DNA of 64,000 nucleotides. It comes from Blastocystis sp. Blastoise (taxonomy: Eukaryota > Sar > Bigyra > Opalinata > Blastocystidae). The notes below the pieces were generated by a model that saw nothing but the letters and a program-made list of their open reading frames with translations, did no database searches and was not told the DNA's origin. The stretch is from positions 1,907,501-1,971,500 of the forward strand of contig JBBPEB010000013.1 in assembly GCA_039096225.1 (NCBI GenBank), given 5' to 3'. This document shows positions 29,506 through 62,200 of this stretch, one piece after another. Positions within the stretch are counted from its first letter, which is position 1. Each line of letters opens with the position of its first letter. The position numbers were made by a program, and so were the translations under genes.

Positions 29506-32353
29506 TTTATATATGGATACCAATAGATTTCTCTTAAAGAATTAAAATAAATATAATCAGTAGGTAACAATCATTCAAACGAAAAAGATGTTCTATGCAA
29601 TATAACAAAAAAACATACGTCGATAGGAAAGGGAAATGGATCATTATATGCAGTAATATCTTTAGACCAATCAACTTTGACTTCCAATAATCAGTATTAT
29701 TATATTGGTTACGTCTTTCAAATTTTTAACAAATGATGATCGAGACGTATGATTCTTTTAGAAAAAACGAAATGAATCGCCTATTTTTTTAGAAAAAATC
29801 GCGGTTTAATTAGTTTTCGTTTATTACGACGTAGTCATGAGAATTATATAGGTCATGTTTATCATTATTTTCTTTACATTCCAACCTTTCGTTTCTTTTA
29901 TTACACAGTTTTTTATTTTTTGAATGTTACGAAATTGATATACAGTCTTCGTTTTGCGCATATGACGAGAAACTTCCGTTTTCTACTTGATTATTATTGG
30001 CTTTCAAGGAATAGGCGAATATGTTGAAAAACTCTAACTTTATGAAAGTCTCCTTAGATATAAGATAATTGCATGCATCTGAATCATTGAAATGTACTTG
30101 TCTAAGGGAATAATAAAAAAGATTGTAATGTTTTTTTTATATATAGTATATATTTGAATACATTTTCATTTATTGTAAAGCAAATAGTTGCTTCTATTCT
30201 ACTACCAGCTTTTTTTACAATAAAATACATTCATAATAGAAATTTGATTATGTTATGAGGAAAGATATACAATAATTTTGTATAGGAAATTAGGATTGCG
30301 ATGAGTATATTGAAGAATACAGTTGATTGAGCAGCATCATGCAATTGTTTTAAACGAAAGATTACTTTTTTCTATTTGTTAATAATATTTACATATTGAA
30401 CTCCTTTAAATTATGAATTAAAGATGAAACAAATTTTTATGCTTTAGAAACATTAAAAAAACAGTTAAAAAGAATGATTCTCCAGTAACTTCTATCAAAA
30501 AGTGTGTTTTTCTTATTTTTTGGATTTCACAGGCCTACTAGTTTTCAAATTACTTATATTCCTATAATTACAGTTGATAATCTGACAATGACATATTGAA
30601 CAAGAATTATTTATAACTAAAATAAACCCTATGAGACTATGTTAATTGTTTCATGATGCCATAATAAGCAATCTTTGAAATCAAGTCTTTCAGTTGAATC
30701 GAAAACCTAAAACTGTTATAGTGTTAAAAAAAGACTTAGAATCAATTCATAACAATTTTTCTAGAATAGATTATTTAAAAAAATGCTCAAATACTATCGA
30801 AATGTCAAGGATATACCTGCTAGAAAAAAGAGGTAGGAAAAAACGAGGTAAGAGTATGATTGAAAAAGAGAATGACACGATAAAAGAGAGAAACAATAGA
30901 TTTTATGTAATACCCAATAGAAAAGAAACATTATGCTATTCCAAATGATAAAACCATTCATTTCCATTACCTAGGTATTACCCAGGCATAAAAGAGAAGT
31001 GAAGGGATAATCCAATAAAATGAGATTCTTTTCCATATCTTCTTAAGACTTTTTTGTGACGCTTCATTTGAAATGAATGGACATCGTGAATTTACATTTT
31101 TAACAAAAAAACAACTATAAAACACTGGAATTATTATCTCCACATATTCATTTCTATACATTATCGTCAATTTTATCATCAATGAAGACTCCTCTTCTGA
31201 AATCTATATATTTCAAAATAAATATTTATAATCATTTTTGTGAGTCTAGTTAAAAGACACTATTCTGACCTAATTGACATTTCTTTTCATCGCATTATTT
31301 TTTTATTTTATTTGTATATTTTTTATATGATCCAGTGAACACATATGGTATTCATAAACTAATGAAATCGTCTTGTTTCTTTTTGACGACTAAAAAAGTG
31401 GTTGAAAAACAATCGTTTCTTCATCGACTATTCTCATAAATATGTGTATTATCATCTACTGATTGCTCTAGGAGAGTTTATAAAGACTATATACGACTCA
31501 ACAAATGAATACTACGCTAAAAATGACTAATTATCATTAGAAGAAAGAATAGAGTCTGAATAATTCGTATATATCCTAGATGGAGTCCCCAAATACTATA
31601 CAAAAGAAAATAAAAGTACTAAAACAGCAAAATGTCAACTTTATATCTTGACGATATTTTAAGTGTTTCAACTCGAATTCATCGTAAACAATAAAGACAA
31701 TATCGAAGAAATGAAATTTAAGATTATATTACTCAAGCAAAACATCTTTGAAGGATACAGAAAAAAAGCTACGAAGAAAAGGCTTTTTCATTTTTTTCTC
31801 TCATTAGGTACCCATTATGACCAGTGATCGGTTATAATGTATGTAATGCCTAAATAACTATGCAGATGACTTTGCTTGCATAAACAATTCAGTTTGCCAT
31901 CATTCTATTCGATTTCTACGAATGGTTATCCTAAAAAATGGCCTCAATTTTTATATACAAATGCTCCGTCAAGGGAAACGCATACATCTTATCATCAAAA
32001 TGACCCAGTGAAAAAAAGATATATATTTCGGTATAAATTGGATAAATAAAACGAAGTTTCCGATTCTATTGGCTAACAAAAATAAAAACCATAAATGACT
32101 TTTTGTTAAAAAATGGATTTCATTTCCTAAATGGTAAATCATGTCTCTGACACTTTTAATCTTGGTTTTGAAACATACTAAGAATTTTTTTTTCTTATTT
32201 AAAAATAAAGACATTGTTTGTTGTATTTGTCTTCAGATATTTACATTTTTTAATGTATTTCTATTAGATCTTTTGTTAGACATGTTTTCTCTTTATAGAT
32301 TCTAAAGAAGATTTATACAATTCTAACACTTAATCCCTTTACGTTGTCAATAA
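29506..32353. other. Large intergenic region, nothing recognised
   Basis: About 2.8 kb between the divergent elongase (-) and TAZ-CW-ARID (+) genes. Base composition is less repetitive than in introns, with few TA runs. Open frames at 30694-30948 and 31969-32214 start at non-ATG codons and show no domain. No tRNA-like B box was seen. It may be a long regulatory region or hold a decayed gene. Confidence 0.45.
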
Positions 32354-35300
32354 ATGCAATATCCACCATATCAAAATTCAAATATGTCAAGTGATCCTTC
32401 CACAGGTTATCGTCCTGTGCCTCCAAATCAAGGCTATTCACAGTACCCCTCGAATCCATCATATTATCATCCTTATCCATATAATCAAAAAGAGGAATAC
32501 TCTCCACAACCTCCTCCAAACATGCAACCCTATCGCAAACCAGGTATGCCTCAAAATAATGTTGATCCATACTATCAAAATTACTATGATAACGCTGCTC
32601 CAAGACCTCAACCTTATGCAGGAAGATATCCTTATCGCGTAGATCATCCTTATGAAGGATATCCTAACGGTAACTCTCATGTTATGTCAGACATTCCACC
32701 TAAATATCCACCTCCTTATGGTTCACAATATCCTCCTTCATCTAGTATCTATTTTCTTCTCTTTCATTATTAAATCTAGGTTATTATGGAGTTTTTATTT
32801 TTTTTATTTCTTTAACTGTCTTTTTTTAATCATATTATTTAAATTTTCTTTTTCATATTTTATTTTTATGTTATAACATATAGATTATCCTATGCCACAA
32901 AGCCCAACTCCTGAAATCACATTAGCACATCAAGAATTAACACCTCCTGGTGGTGATCAATTAGAACAAGGAGGTATTTTTGCTCTTCATGGTATAACAA
33001 ATTACTTAAATCAAACATTAACAATGTGTATGAATGAAATGGATCATGTAGCTATGTGTATGTACAAAGGTCGTCAACGAGATAAAAATTCTTCGTCTTC
33101 CTCAAATCTTCTTAAATTAGATGATAAAATGTCTATTAAATCAGGAACACCTATGACTGCAGATGGAAAGAGTGATAAGAACTCAAGAAAAGATGATGTT
33201 TTTGTATGTCCTTATAATTGGTGTAGAAAAATAAGAAGTGAAATGTATGTTTTTGTTTATAATTATTGTTTTATTTTTTTTTATAATAATAATAATAATT
33301 TTTTTTATAATTATTATTCTAGTTGTCATAATAATACATGTACAAGTTATGACTGCTTAATTTGTGCTGTAATTAAACCACTTGTCTATATACATTCAAC
33401 TACATGTCGTCTAAATCCTTGTCCTATCGCCAGATGCCAAGTATATTTATATTAATTATTTTTTATATATTTATTTTATTTATTTAATGCTTATTATATT
33501 GTTGTTGTTTATTTATTTAGTGTTTATTATTTATATTTATTATATTATTTTTTTTTATATTTTACTTATTTAATATTATATTTATTATTTTTATTTATTA
33601 TATTGTTTGAATAATAATTGTTATCATATTTACAATATGTTTAATATTTACTATATAAATACTTTTTCAGGAATATAAAGCTAATTTAAGTCGATTCCGT
33701 GATTTATTTCTTGAGGATAGCACGATTCCTATGTCTTATTATCTCTTTGGATGTCTTCAAAACTGCGTATTTATTATATTGAAATTATTATATTTTTTAT
33801 TGTTTTATTGTTATATTTAATATAATTTTTATTATATTTAATATAATTTTTATTATATTTAATATTATTCTATATTATATTTAATATTCTTATTTATTAT
33901 ATTTAATATTCTTATTTATTATATTTAATATTCTTATTTATTATATTTAATATCTTCTATATTATATTTAATATCTTCTATATTATATTTAATATTCTTA
34001 TTTATTATATTTAATATTCTTATTTATTATATTTAATATCTTCTATATTATATTTAATATTCTTATTTATTATATAGGATCGTAGTACGCATAAACGAAC
34101 AGCTGCAGATTGTTTAATGGATGAATATGAGATGACTGGAGCTATGTCGGCATCTACTATTCCTTCTATGATTCCCACGGGAAATAATGTTATTAATAAT
34201 CCTAATACTATGATGCCTTATACAGCATCTTCTACTATTATGCCAAACACGAAATCTGATGAAACAGATCGTTCCAAACGAATGAAAACATCCGTATATA
34301 TATAGTAGTAGTATTATATTTATTTATATTATTATATATATTATTATTATATTTATATAATTTCTTTAAAATAATATATTCTTCTTTACTCTATATATTC
34401 CTATAGTCTGTTGACTTTGTTCCTTCATCTCACCATAGTTCAGTATCCTCAATAACCGCGGGAGACCTCCCTAAGGATATTACAGAAGAGGTGGAGAAGG
34501 AGAAGCAAGATGCATTTGCTAGTATATATCAATCGATTAATAGCAATAGTCTTTTAAGTATGAACACAAAGAGGAGAAAGAGCGGATATATATATGTTAC
34601 TTGCACCAAATGTAAAAAGAGAAGAGCTATTCCAAAGTATATATTATATTATTATTATTTTTATTATTATTTTTATTTTTTTGTTTTGTGTTTGTGTGTG
34701 TTTTTCATTATATAAAGATCAATATTAAATGAATATTATATATATATATATATATAATTCTTTTCATTCTATAGTACATTAAATCCTTCTTATTTGACTA
34801 ATTTCACCTGTAAAATGAATATATGGGACCCTCAATATAGGTCATGTGAAAGTGAAGAACATATTTATAAAGAAGGAGAACCTTATATTGATATCTCTGT
34901 ATATATTATTATTATTATATTTATTATTATATTTATTATTATTATATTTATTATTATTATATTTATTATTATTATATTTATTATTATTATATTTATTATT
35001 ATTATATTTATTATTATTACATATATAATATTTATTATATTAATTATTAACCCATTATTATCTCTATATATATTTCTATTTCTAGTTACGTGATAAAGAG
35101 TATCATAAGTATTATCGTGCTTTTATTGATGAATTACAGTCTTTTGCTTTTGGAGAGAATGAAAAGAAGCGATCTAGTCCCAATCCTACTACTACTACTA
35201 CTCCTCTTCCTTCAGGAAATAAAATGAATTTAAATAGTAGTATAACAACAGGAAATAGTTCTATAAGTATTGATGATCAAGTAGAAAAGAAAGATGAAAT

Positions 35301-36236
35301 GGACATAGATATTACAGAAGAACCTTCTCGTAAAAACAGTATACTTAGTTATAATAGTATTCCTACAAAAGATACAACTACAGATATTCCCGCGGGAACG
35401 AAGGGTTCTGTGAATACCAATCCCATTCCTGTTACATTAGATAGTCGTCATAATAGTATTGACCAATCGTATAGCTCGACTATGGGCAGTCCCGCCATGA
35501 ACCCTCTTAATCCCGCCATTCAACGCCGTGATATGCTGAAAATACCTACTTTCGGAAGAAGAGAAGTAGATTTATATAGACTCTTTAGAGAAGTATATTT
35601 ATTATTATATGTTTATTATTATATGTTTATTATATATATATATATATATATATAGGTATGTGCTTATGGCGGTTGTGAAGCTGTTGTTGCCCGCGAAGGC
35701 ACGTGGGCATATATTTATCGTTCTCTTGAGAATTACAGTCCTACAGAAACAAGCGCCTCATTCCGTCTTAAGAAAATGTATAGCAAATATTTATTAGATT
35801 ATGAAAAGTATTTATATAATTTCCCGCCACCTTCTTCATTTAAACGCGGACGCGGCAGAGGTGCTTCAATGCATTATGTATATATACATTGTTTATATTG
35901 TTTATATGTATATATATATATAGACTACTCCTGTATATACTAGTAAAACCGATGTATCTGATGTATATATATATATATATATATTTATTTATTATTTATT
36001 TTATTTATTTTATTTATTTTATTTATTTATTATTTATTTATTATTTATTTATTTATTTATTTATATAGCAATCCATGAAACCTCTGGCTGTGTATATATT
36101 ATTATTATTATTATTATGTATATAGACATCGTGAGCGATCAACCAGTTTGGAAGAAATGCCTGAATCAAGAGATAAAGATACATTAAAAGTATTACTTTC
36201 TCTTAAGAATACTTTCACTCCTACTGTTAAGCCAAA

Positions 36237-36298
<62 letters not shown>

Positions 36299-36342
36299 GT
36301 AGTCCTAAATGGGAGGCTCTCTTAAATGTATCAACAAGAACT

Positions 36343-36403
<61 letters not shown>

Positions 36404-36898
36404 ATTATTATTATTATTATTATATAAATAGGAGATACTCCTATGACAGTATTGAATTTAAGATCAGAATCTATTGATAATGCTAATACTACTACTGATA
36501 ATACTACTACTACTACTACTAATAATAATAATAATGCTAATAATACTTCAAAGCCTTTAGTATCTAGTATCAGTAATCCTATTCCTCCTTCTACTACTAC
36601 TACTAATAATAATAATAATAATAATATATCTAATGAATCCCAAAATATTTCTTCGTCTTCTAACATACAAATAAAAGAAAATAAAAATATAGAAAAACAG
36701 AAAGAGATAGAGATTCTAGAAGAGAATAGTAGTTCCGAAAAAAGACATATAAAGAATGATATAATTGACATGACTCAAGATACGTCGATTCCCGTGAAAC
36801 AAAAGGAAATGGAAATAGAAATTGAGGATGAAAAAGTGGACACTGATGAAACACAAAATAATTCTTCTTTTTCGGATAATAATAATGATATGGAATAA
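32354..36898 (+). CDS. TAZ-type zinc finger / CW zinc finger / ARID chromatin protein
   Basis: Fourteen exons (32354-32744, 32884-33244, 33323-33440, 33671-33766, 34078-34293, 34407-34636, 34775-34898, 35086-35592, 35656-35877, 35924-35962, 36069-36091, 36126-36236, 36297-36343, 36432-36898) close to 983 codons plus TAA. A Pro/Tyr-rich N-terminus (residues 1-140) precedes a TAZ2-like finger at about 236-300: [18 protein letters not shown], then [11 protein letters not shown] (family CPVCKQLIALCCYHAKHC.., H-x3-C-x4-C-x4-C). A CW finger lies at about 457-505: [14 protein letters not shown], then [15 protein letters not shown]. An ARID lies at about 660-745: [42 protein letters not shown]. The tail is T/N/S-rich and acidic. 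CW binds methylated H3K4 and ARID binds AT-rich DNA in known families, so a chromatin reader or transcriptional cofactor is likely. Three exons hold CCCGCGGG-type palindromes. Confidence 0.87.
33775..34075. repeat. Tandem minisatellite, about 17-25 bp unit
   Basis: Repeats of TTATATTTAATATTCTTATTTA with TTATATTTAATATCTTCTA variants fill the intron before the exon at 34078. Confidence 0.85.
34903..35018. repeat. (ATTATTATTATATTT)n 15-bp tandem repeat
   Basis: About seven copies of a 15-bp unit lie in the intron after the CW exon. Confidence 0.9.
35387..35398. repeat. GC-rich palindrome TTCCCGCGGGAA
   Basis: A perfect 12-bp palindrome in the long exon of the TAZ-CW-ARID gene, read as I-P-A-G. 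A one-base variant, TTCCCACGGGAA, lies at 34172-34183 in the same gene. Confidence 0.9.
36238..36400. repeat. Two (TA)n introns flanking a 47-nt exon
   Basis: Two introns are almost entirely TA dinucleotides (36237-36296 and 36344-about 36398, the latter ending in ATT repeats). They flank the short exon 36297-36343. Confidence 0.9.
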
Positions 36899-38217
36899 AA
36901 TAATATATTGTATTCTATAATACTGTGCTATTTTTTTATGCTGTGCTTTTAAGTATCATATTCATTTTTTATTTTATTATTTTAATTTATTTATTCGTTT
37001 CGTATTCCCTTTTTTTCCTATCTAATATTTAAACATTTTATGACTTCTGAATAATATGTATATTAGATTCTATTTATAGAGATAGATTATTATTTATCAA
37101 ATACTATATATATATGCTTTTCCTTTGTTATATATATCACTTTATTCATTTTTATTTTACATATTTATATATATGAATATGTTTTTGTTATCAAACATGT
37201 ATATATTCATATATATATTCTATTTAAAAAAGTAATTATCCAAATTATTTCTTAGTTTTTTTTTTTTACATATTGCGTCAGAATTCAATGTATTATTATA
37301 TTATTTTCTCTTATCGCCTATATACATGTATTCTCCTCTATATAATTATATATTCATCAATTATATATATTATTTCTGTATAGTTTAAGTTTTTTATTTT
37401 TATTTTATTAATAAATAATAAAATAACTTAAATCACTCAAATTCAATTCTTTTATTTATAATATCAATTTATTTTTTTTATACTTAGTTTTATCTTTTTT
37501 TGTGCTCTTTATTGCATTCACATATATTTTCATAATATATGTATGTACATATATTTTTAATACTCAATTTTTTTTGCTTTGTTAAACGTTTTTATTGCTT
37601 TTTTAAATACAAATAACTCTTGAATTCGTATAATGACCCCTTTATTAATATTTTCATAGAGTCAAATATATAATAAAGTATGGTTTGAAAAACAAAATTT
37701 TTGTATTTGAAGCATTCAGGTGAATTAAAAGACTTTAATCAATAATTATTTCATTTTCAATATAGACCACCATTTGACTGAACTAGTTCTTTAATCAAAT
37801 CACAGGAAACGTTCACCTGAATTATCTTGTCTATAAAATATCATAATGGCTTTCTATCCAAGTTCTTTTTGGTAATACCTATCTTTTTGAATCCATTCTG
37901 GTACATATTATTTGAAATAGTCAATGACAATATACAATAACATCTTTATTGTTCATAGATTTTGTCACTAATAGATTTTACATATATATGCACATATGCG
38001 TGCTATATGTATAAATGAGAATAGATATTTCTATTACAAAAATAAAAAAAAAATATGAAAATGATTATAAAAAGTAATTTCAACTTTGTTTTTTATTGAG
38101 GACAACTATTTTTTAAAATACTCTTTACGTTGTTTCTTTAAATAATTAAATAATTCACTTTTACATATATCTATCGTCTTGGGCACTTTATATATATATA
38201 TAATTTAACTTAGAAAC
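36899..38217. other. Intergenic region
   Basis: About 1.3 kb of AT-rich DNA between two genes in the same orientation. No open frame or motif I can support. Confidence 0.5.
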
Positions 38218-49037
<10,820 letters not shown>

Positions 49038-49718
49038 AATATTCAAGATGAAGAAGAAACAGAAGAAGTCTATTCTCAACCATTCTCCAATATATAATAT
49101 ACTATTATTTCTTTCACTTCTGTTTACCGTATTGCCCATACTTATACTCTAAAATTATAACTCTATATATATTATTAATGAATAATTTTAAATATATTAT
49201 TTTTATATCTTTTTACCAATTAAGAAAAAAAAATGATTTCTATTTATTTTATTATGATGATAATGATCTATAAGTATACTTATGTATTCTATTATATATT
49301 TTTTTATTTATTGTATTTTAGTTGTTATTAAATGAAAGATGAGTATTGTTTTTATCATTATTTATTATGTATTAGTATTGTGTTGTTTTTATGTATACGT
49401 GTTTTTTTAGAAGTAACTATTTAATTGAATTCTTACTGGACATAAAACATGTAACAATACAACACAAAACAATTTATACATCAAACAAATAAAAACATAT
49501 AAAAACACCACGATTTTATATAGGATAGTAAAAATTTAAAAAATGTATAAGAAAAATGAAAAAATAATATTTACAAAAATAGTATATTTGAATAATAGAA
49601 ACAAGAAGCTCTTATAAAAAGATATAAATGATTAATAAATATATAAATATAAATAGAATACTCATGAAAAAAGATAGTTATAAGTATAGAAAAAATGATT
49701 AATGTGTTTATATATAGA
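49038..49718. other. Convergent 3' intergenic region
   Basis: About 0.7 kb between the stops of the giant Asn-rich gene (+) and the MULE-Ulp1 gene (-). No feature recognised. Confidence 0.5.
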
Positions 49719-55187
<5,469 letters not shown>

Positions 55188-55637
55188 TTTTTTAATCTTT
55201 AAAAGTTTAGATACTAAAAATATTATAAAACCAAGTACCTACAATTGAAAATTGCATCCCCAAGAAAATATTACTTTTATTTCCAGTTTATTTTTTCTTT
55301 TTGCATATTTGATTATGATTGAGATTCCTTTTCATAAAGATTTTGATATGGATATATATTATGAGTATTGTGTGATCAATCAAGTATTTCGAACATGAAA
55401 AAAGTGTTGATGTAGAAATGAAACGAATGTAAAATAGATGAAAAATAATGTATAAAAGCCAATAATTAGAATGGATAATATATATAAAGAACCCAAATGT
55501 AAAAACAAATAAATAAAAAGGAATAAGAGAATAAAAAAAGTATGAATAAGGAAAATATATATAGAATTAACAGAAGAGTAATAAATAGTTAGAAATAAAA
55601 TTAGAAAAAAAATAGAGAATTATGTTTCGAGACACAA
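55188..55637. other. Intergenic region between two minus-strand genes
   Basis: About 450 bp upstream of the MULE-Ulp1 gene and downstream of uL3m. No clear terminal inverted repeat was seen by eye. Confidence 0.4.
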
Positions 55638-57868
<2,231 letters not shown>

Positions 57869-58066
57869 GTTGATTTGCTATTCTCTCTTTATATTTCAAT
57901 GATGTCTAGATATAACATAAAGTGCTTTAATGAATTTATATATTTACATTTAAAATTGAAAAACGCTTGAAGAGAAAATCAATTTTTAAATAATGAAAAA
58001 AAAGAATTCATAATTTTGATGAATGAAAAGAGAACCACGATTTTATTCATATTTTGTTTGAGATAA

Positions 58067-58108
58067 TTGACTCAGGACACTCAGAATTATCAGACTTGAC
58101 TCAGGACA
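58067..58108. promoter_or_regulatory. Paired TGACTCA (AP-1/Gcn4-type) motifs
   Basis: TTGACTCAGGACA occurs at 58067-58079 and again at 58096-58108, 29 bp apart, about 200 bp upstream of the uL3m start. TGACTCA is the bZIP (Gcn4/AP-1) consensus. The surrounding 58020-58150 is less AT-rich than its flanks. Promoter function is inferred. Confidence 0.4.
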
Positions 58109-58299
58109 GTGGTCTTCGGCTCATTCTACGAGTGGGGACTTTAAAAATGTTTAAAAATAATACTGGGGAAAACTCTATGTTTATTTTTTATTGACTCTTG
58201 AAGGGTATTGATATATTGATGTATATATGTTATATAAGTATCTTTAATATGTATATATAGTATAGTATATATAGGAAAAGTGATAAGAATGGTATAAGA

Positions 58300-58900
58300 C
58301 GGCATTAACATGGTAAGATGGTAATGGTATGTTATTCTATGGAGTTATGACGTTGTGTAGTGGCTTTGAATTGCGTTTTTAATGTAGTGATGAGAATAAG
58401 ATAGGTATATAATATATTATGTAATTATGATCATTAACCTTAAAATATCTCTATAGGCTTCTTCCTTGTTATTGTCATTCTAGAATGATATACTCTATCA
58501 TTATATAGGATAAAAGAATGAGATTAGTTATATTCATAAAAGAATTGGCATCATTATGGGTGTTTATGGTTAATTAACTAATAAAGTTTTCATATTCAAT
58601 TAGAATGATGTTCTTGATGCTAATTAATCTATTAAGAAGTTATATATATATATTATGAATAAATGGAAATGGATTAGGTGCTGTTATGGGTTAGTTTCTG
58701 ATTTATCTTATTAATTATGCTAGTATGTGTAATTATGGTTATTTAGGATTATAGAATAGTCATATTGGTAATAGTTTATTAGAATTGATCTGGTCAGCAT
58801 ACTATTGGATTCTATACTATTTGATTGTTATTATACTATTAGAACTCCATTATGATATTACTATATATGTTTAATAGATTAAGTCTTTAAAAATATGAAT
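58300..58900. other. AT-rich stretch, nothing recognised
   Basis: No exon or motif I can support. It may belong to the 3' part of the candidate minus-strand gene to the right. Confidence 0.3.
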
Positions 58901-59299
58901 ATATATGTTGTTTTGTTTAGAATTAATATGTGTAAATAATATAATACACAACAATAATATAACGATACTAAATAGAGTATACTAATAGAAAAATATATAT
59001 ATATATATAAAGTTTTCAGTTATAGAAATAAACACAGAAGAAACTAGGAATATATAAGAAAGAAGATTTTTAAAACTAAAGAATAAAAAGCGTTTTATAA
59101 TAATAATAATAATAATAATAATAACTAACTTTATAGAAATTAAAAGGAATAAATATAAAATATGAATAAGAGCATATTAATAATATATTACGTTTCAAGA
59201 TAGAATGATGTTGAGTAACAATTGTTGTTAAAAAATATATCTAAGTATAAAGTACAATATATATACTTTAAATAATATACATAGAATCAATACTAATAT

Positions 59300-62200
59300 T
59301 ATATATATATAAGAGAAATCACTTCTATAACAATATATAATGGATATATATGAATCACAAAGTTGTAAAATACTCAGAATAATAATATGAGTAATGAAGA
59401 AAGAAGTATAAGGAGACTCTATATATATCAAGTAGATAGTAATAACATATATTATTTATTGTATATAATTATGAATATATCCTAGTATATATATAATAAT
59501 ATATATAGAATAATATATATAGTATATACGTAAATAATAGTTATCTAAATAACAAATAATTACTATTATATATATCAAGTATATAATAAATGTTCATAGT
59601 ATTCGAAATCACCCAAGTAAAATATCAATAAACCAATTACTATAGATATAACATAATAGAGTATATGTAATTAAGTTATTATATATATACTATTAATACT
59701 CATGATATTATATATAATATAAATATATACTTAAGTAGATACACCAAAAGCACCATAGATATAATTTAAGTATCAAACATATTATATATTTCTTTAGTAG
59801 TATAACCTTATCTATATAAAAATATATTTTATAAACCATATATAATACACAAAGTAGAATATATAATGTATATATTAAATATAAAAGTTACAGTATAATA
59901 GAAAGAGAATATAGAATAGTATATATAGTATATGTATACTATTATATATATTCTATGTTGTATATATCTAAACATAAGATTGATTTATCAATATGATAAT
60001 GAATCATTGAAAACCTATAAAATATTAAAAAGAGAAATATATATAGTATACCTTACAGTTATAGTATATATTGTGTAGATAGATGAATAAAGTAGCAGAG
60101 TATAAGCGTATTAATGGTTCTCTTTTCTATTTTACTTTTTCATGTACAATAAACCAGAAAGAGTAGAAGAAGTATAAGTATATTATATTATCTTATCAAC
60201 GAAGGATAAACCATATAATACTCAGATCTGATATTTATATATTATTCATTCTATAAAAAGATAAAATTAAATATATAATAATATGAAATTAAAATAAAAG
60301 TTATAAATAATCAATACAATATAATCTAATAAATATATATATATATATATAATATTAATGTAATAATTCTTATATACTATATATTATTTATGTATTCTAT
60401 AATGTAACAACTATGTAGGCATATATTATATATCCACTCATATAATCTAAACTAGACACATAGCATATATTCCATGTTGATCACTGACATACTATATAAT
60501 GATATTACTATCTATATTTTTTATATCAATATCAGTATAGATATAATATATATATATATTTAGTATGTATAACATATATACTTTCAATATAATCTATGAT
60601 ACTGCTACTATATATTATATACTATATATTAAATTATATTATATTTATATTATTCAGATAAATTAATAAATAAAGTTAATATTTATATACCTTCAACTGA
60701 TGCTTTTTGTTAGTATTTAGAATAAGAATTGAGTTACTATTTGAATCAGGAAGGAAGTCATTATAATAATTCAATAGTGAAATGATATATATAAGTTGAA
60801 GAGAGTCGATGAAGATGAGAAAGATATATTTGATTGTATCTATATATAGATAATATATTAATAACATAAACAATAAAAGTTTATTGGATAAGAAATTATA
60901 ATAATATATATATATAATATAGTGACTATATACAATAAATTAATATAGAATACTATTATTATAAATCTGCTTATAATCGCAGTAACTATATAAATATATT
61001 GTTTAGGATCTATATAATATAATATCAATATGATTATATAATAGAATTCTTAAAACAGCAAACTTATATAAGTTAATATGGAATAATAATAATATAAATT
61101 ATTTATATACAATATAGAGTAGTTAAAAAAGGACTTTAAATAGTAGTAGGAAACAACACTAATTCATATATATAATTATCTAAGTTTATTCCATTAACAC
61201 TATATATATAATAGTAAGTACTTAATAAAGATAAAGTACAATATATATATATATATATATTTAACAAATACTATAAGAATAAATACTAAACATATTATGT
61301 TATATATAGAGTATATGCTTATATATATACTTGAATAACCCATTTTTAAATATAAACCTATCCTTAAGAATATAGTTAACGTATTCTATACCTATATAAT
61401 GATATAAAAACATATTTATATATAGATATATACATAAAAATTATAATATATATATATATATATTGAATCATACAAAAGTTAATAATACAGAAGAATAAAT
61501 AATAAAATGAATAGAATAATATACATAAATATAAGCTTCTCAATATGAATAGGAACAGAAGGAGAGACTAGTAAGTATAGATATCTTATTGAGTACCTTA
61601 AATAGTTTACTTATTCTGTATATATAAGAAAAACTATAAAACTATATAGAGTATTTATATATATATTAATAGATGAAATATGAAAATCTATAATATCTAC
61701 ATAAAAAGATAAGAAAAACTATAGGTATAGGAATAGTAGTTATATATATACCTCTATAGGTAATAGAGACAACTGAAGATCTTTCATAATACATAATAAA
61801 CAAGAGATTACATTCAATTTGAACTATATACATATAATACATGATATATAAATAAGAAATATACAATGAAAATAGAATTTATAACATTATAAATAATTCA
61901 AAGAACTTATAAAAAGAATTGATATACATAACTATTAACACTGGTGAGAATAAAAATAGAAGAAAGGAGGCCATTTGTACTATAAAGAAACAACTATATA
62001 CATATATATAAATATATTTATATATTTATATTTATATACAAAAGTTATATTAAACTAATGTGCACCAAATATATTAGGTTTTATAATGATTCTTTGAATA
62101 GAATAATAGATACCAAATAAATACCACTTCATGTAGTATCATTTCTTCTGAGAGTTTTTCTATAAATATATACATAAATACGAATCATAAAATAATAGAT

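Noticed and set aside
30694-30948. 84-codon Lys/Arg-rich frame in the large intergenic region
   Set aside because: It starts at TTG, has no family signature and has no splice context.
32313-32680. Two minus-strand frames opposite the first TAZ-CW-ARID exon
   Set aside because: The plus-strand exon has an ATG, in-frame splicing into recognised domains and a Pro/Tyr-rich composition; the opposite frames are shadows.
36331-36771. Minus-strand 146-codon frame with poly-Val and poly-Leu
   Set aside because: It is the complement of the Thr/Asn-rich last exon of the TAZ-CW-ARID gene and the adjacent TA intron.
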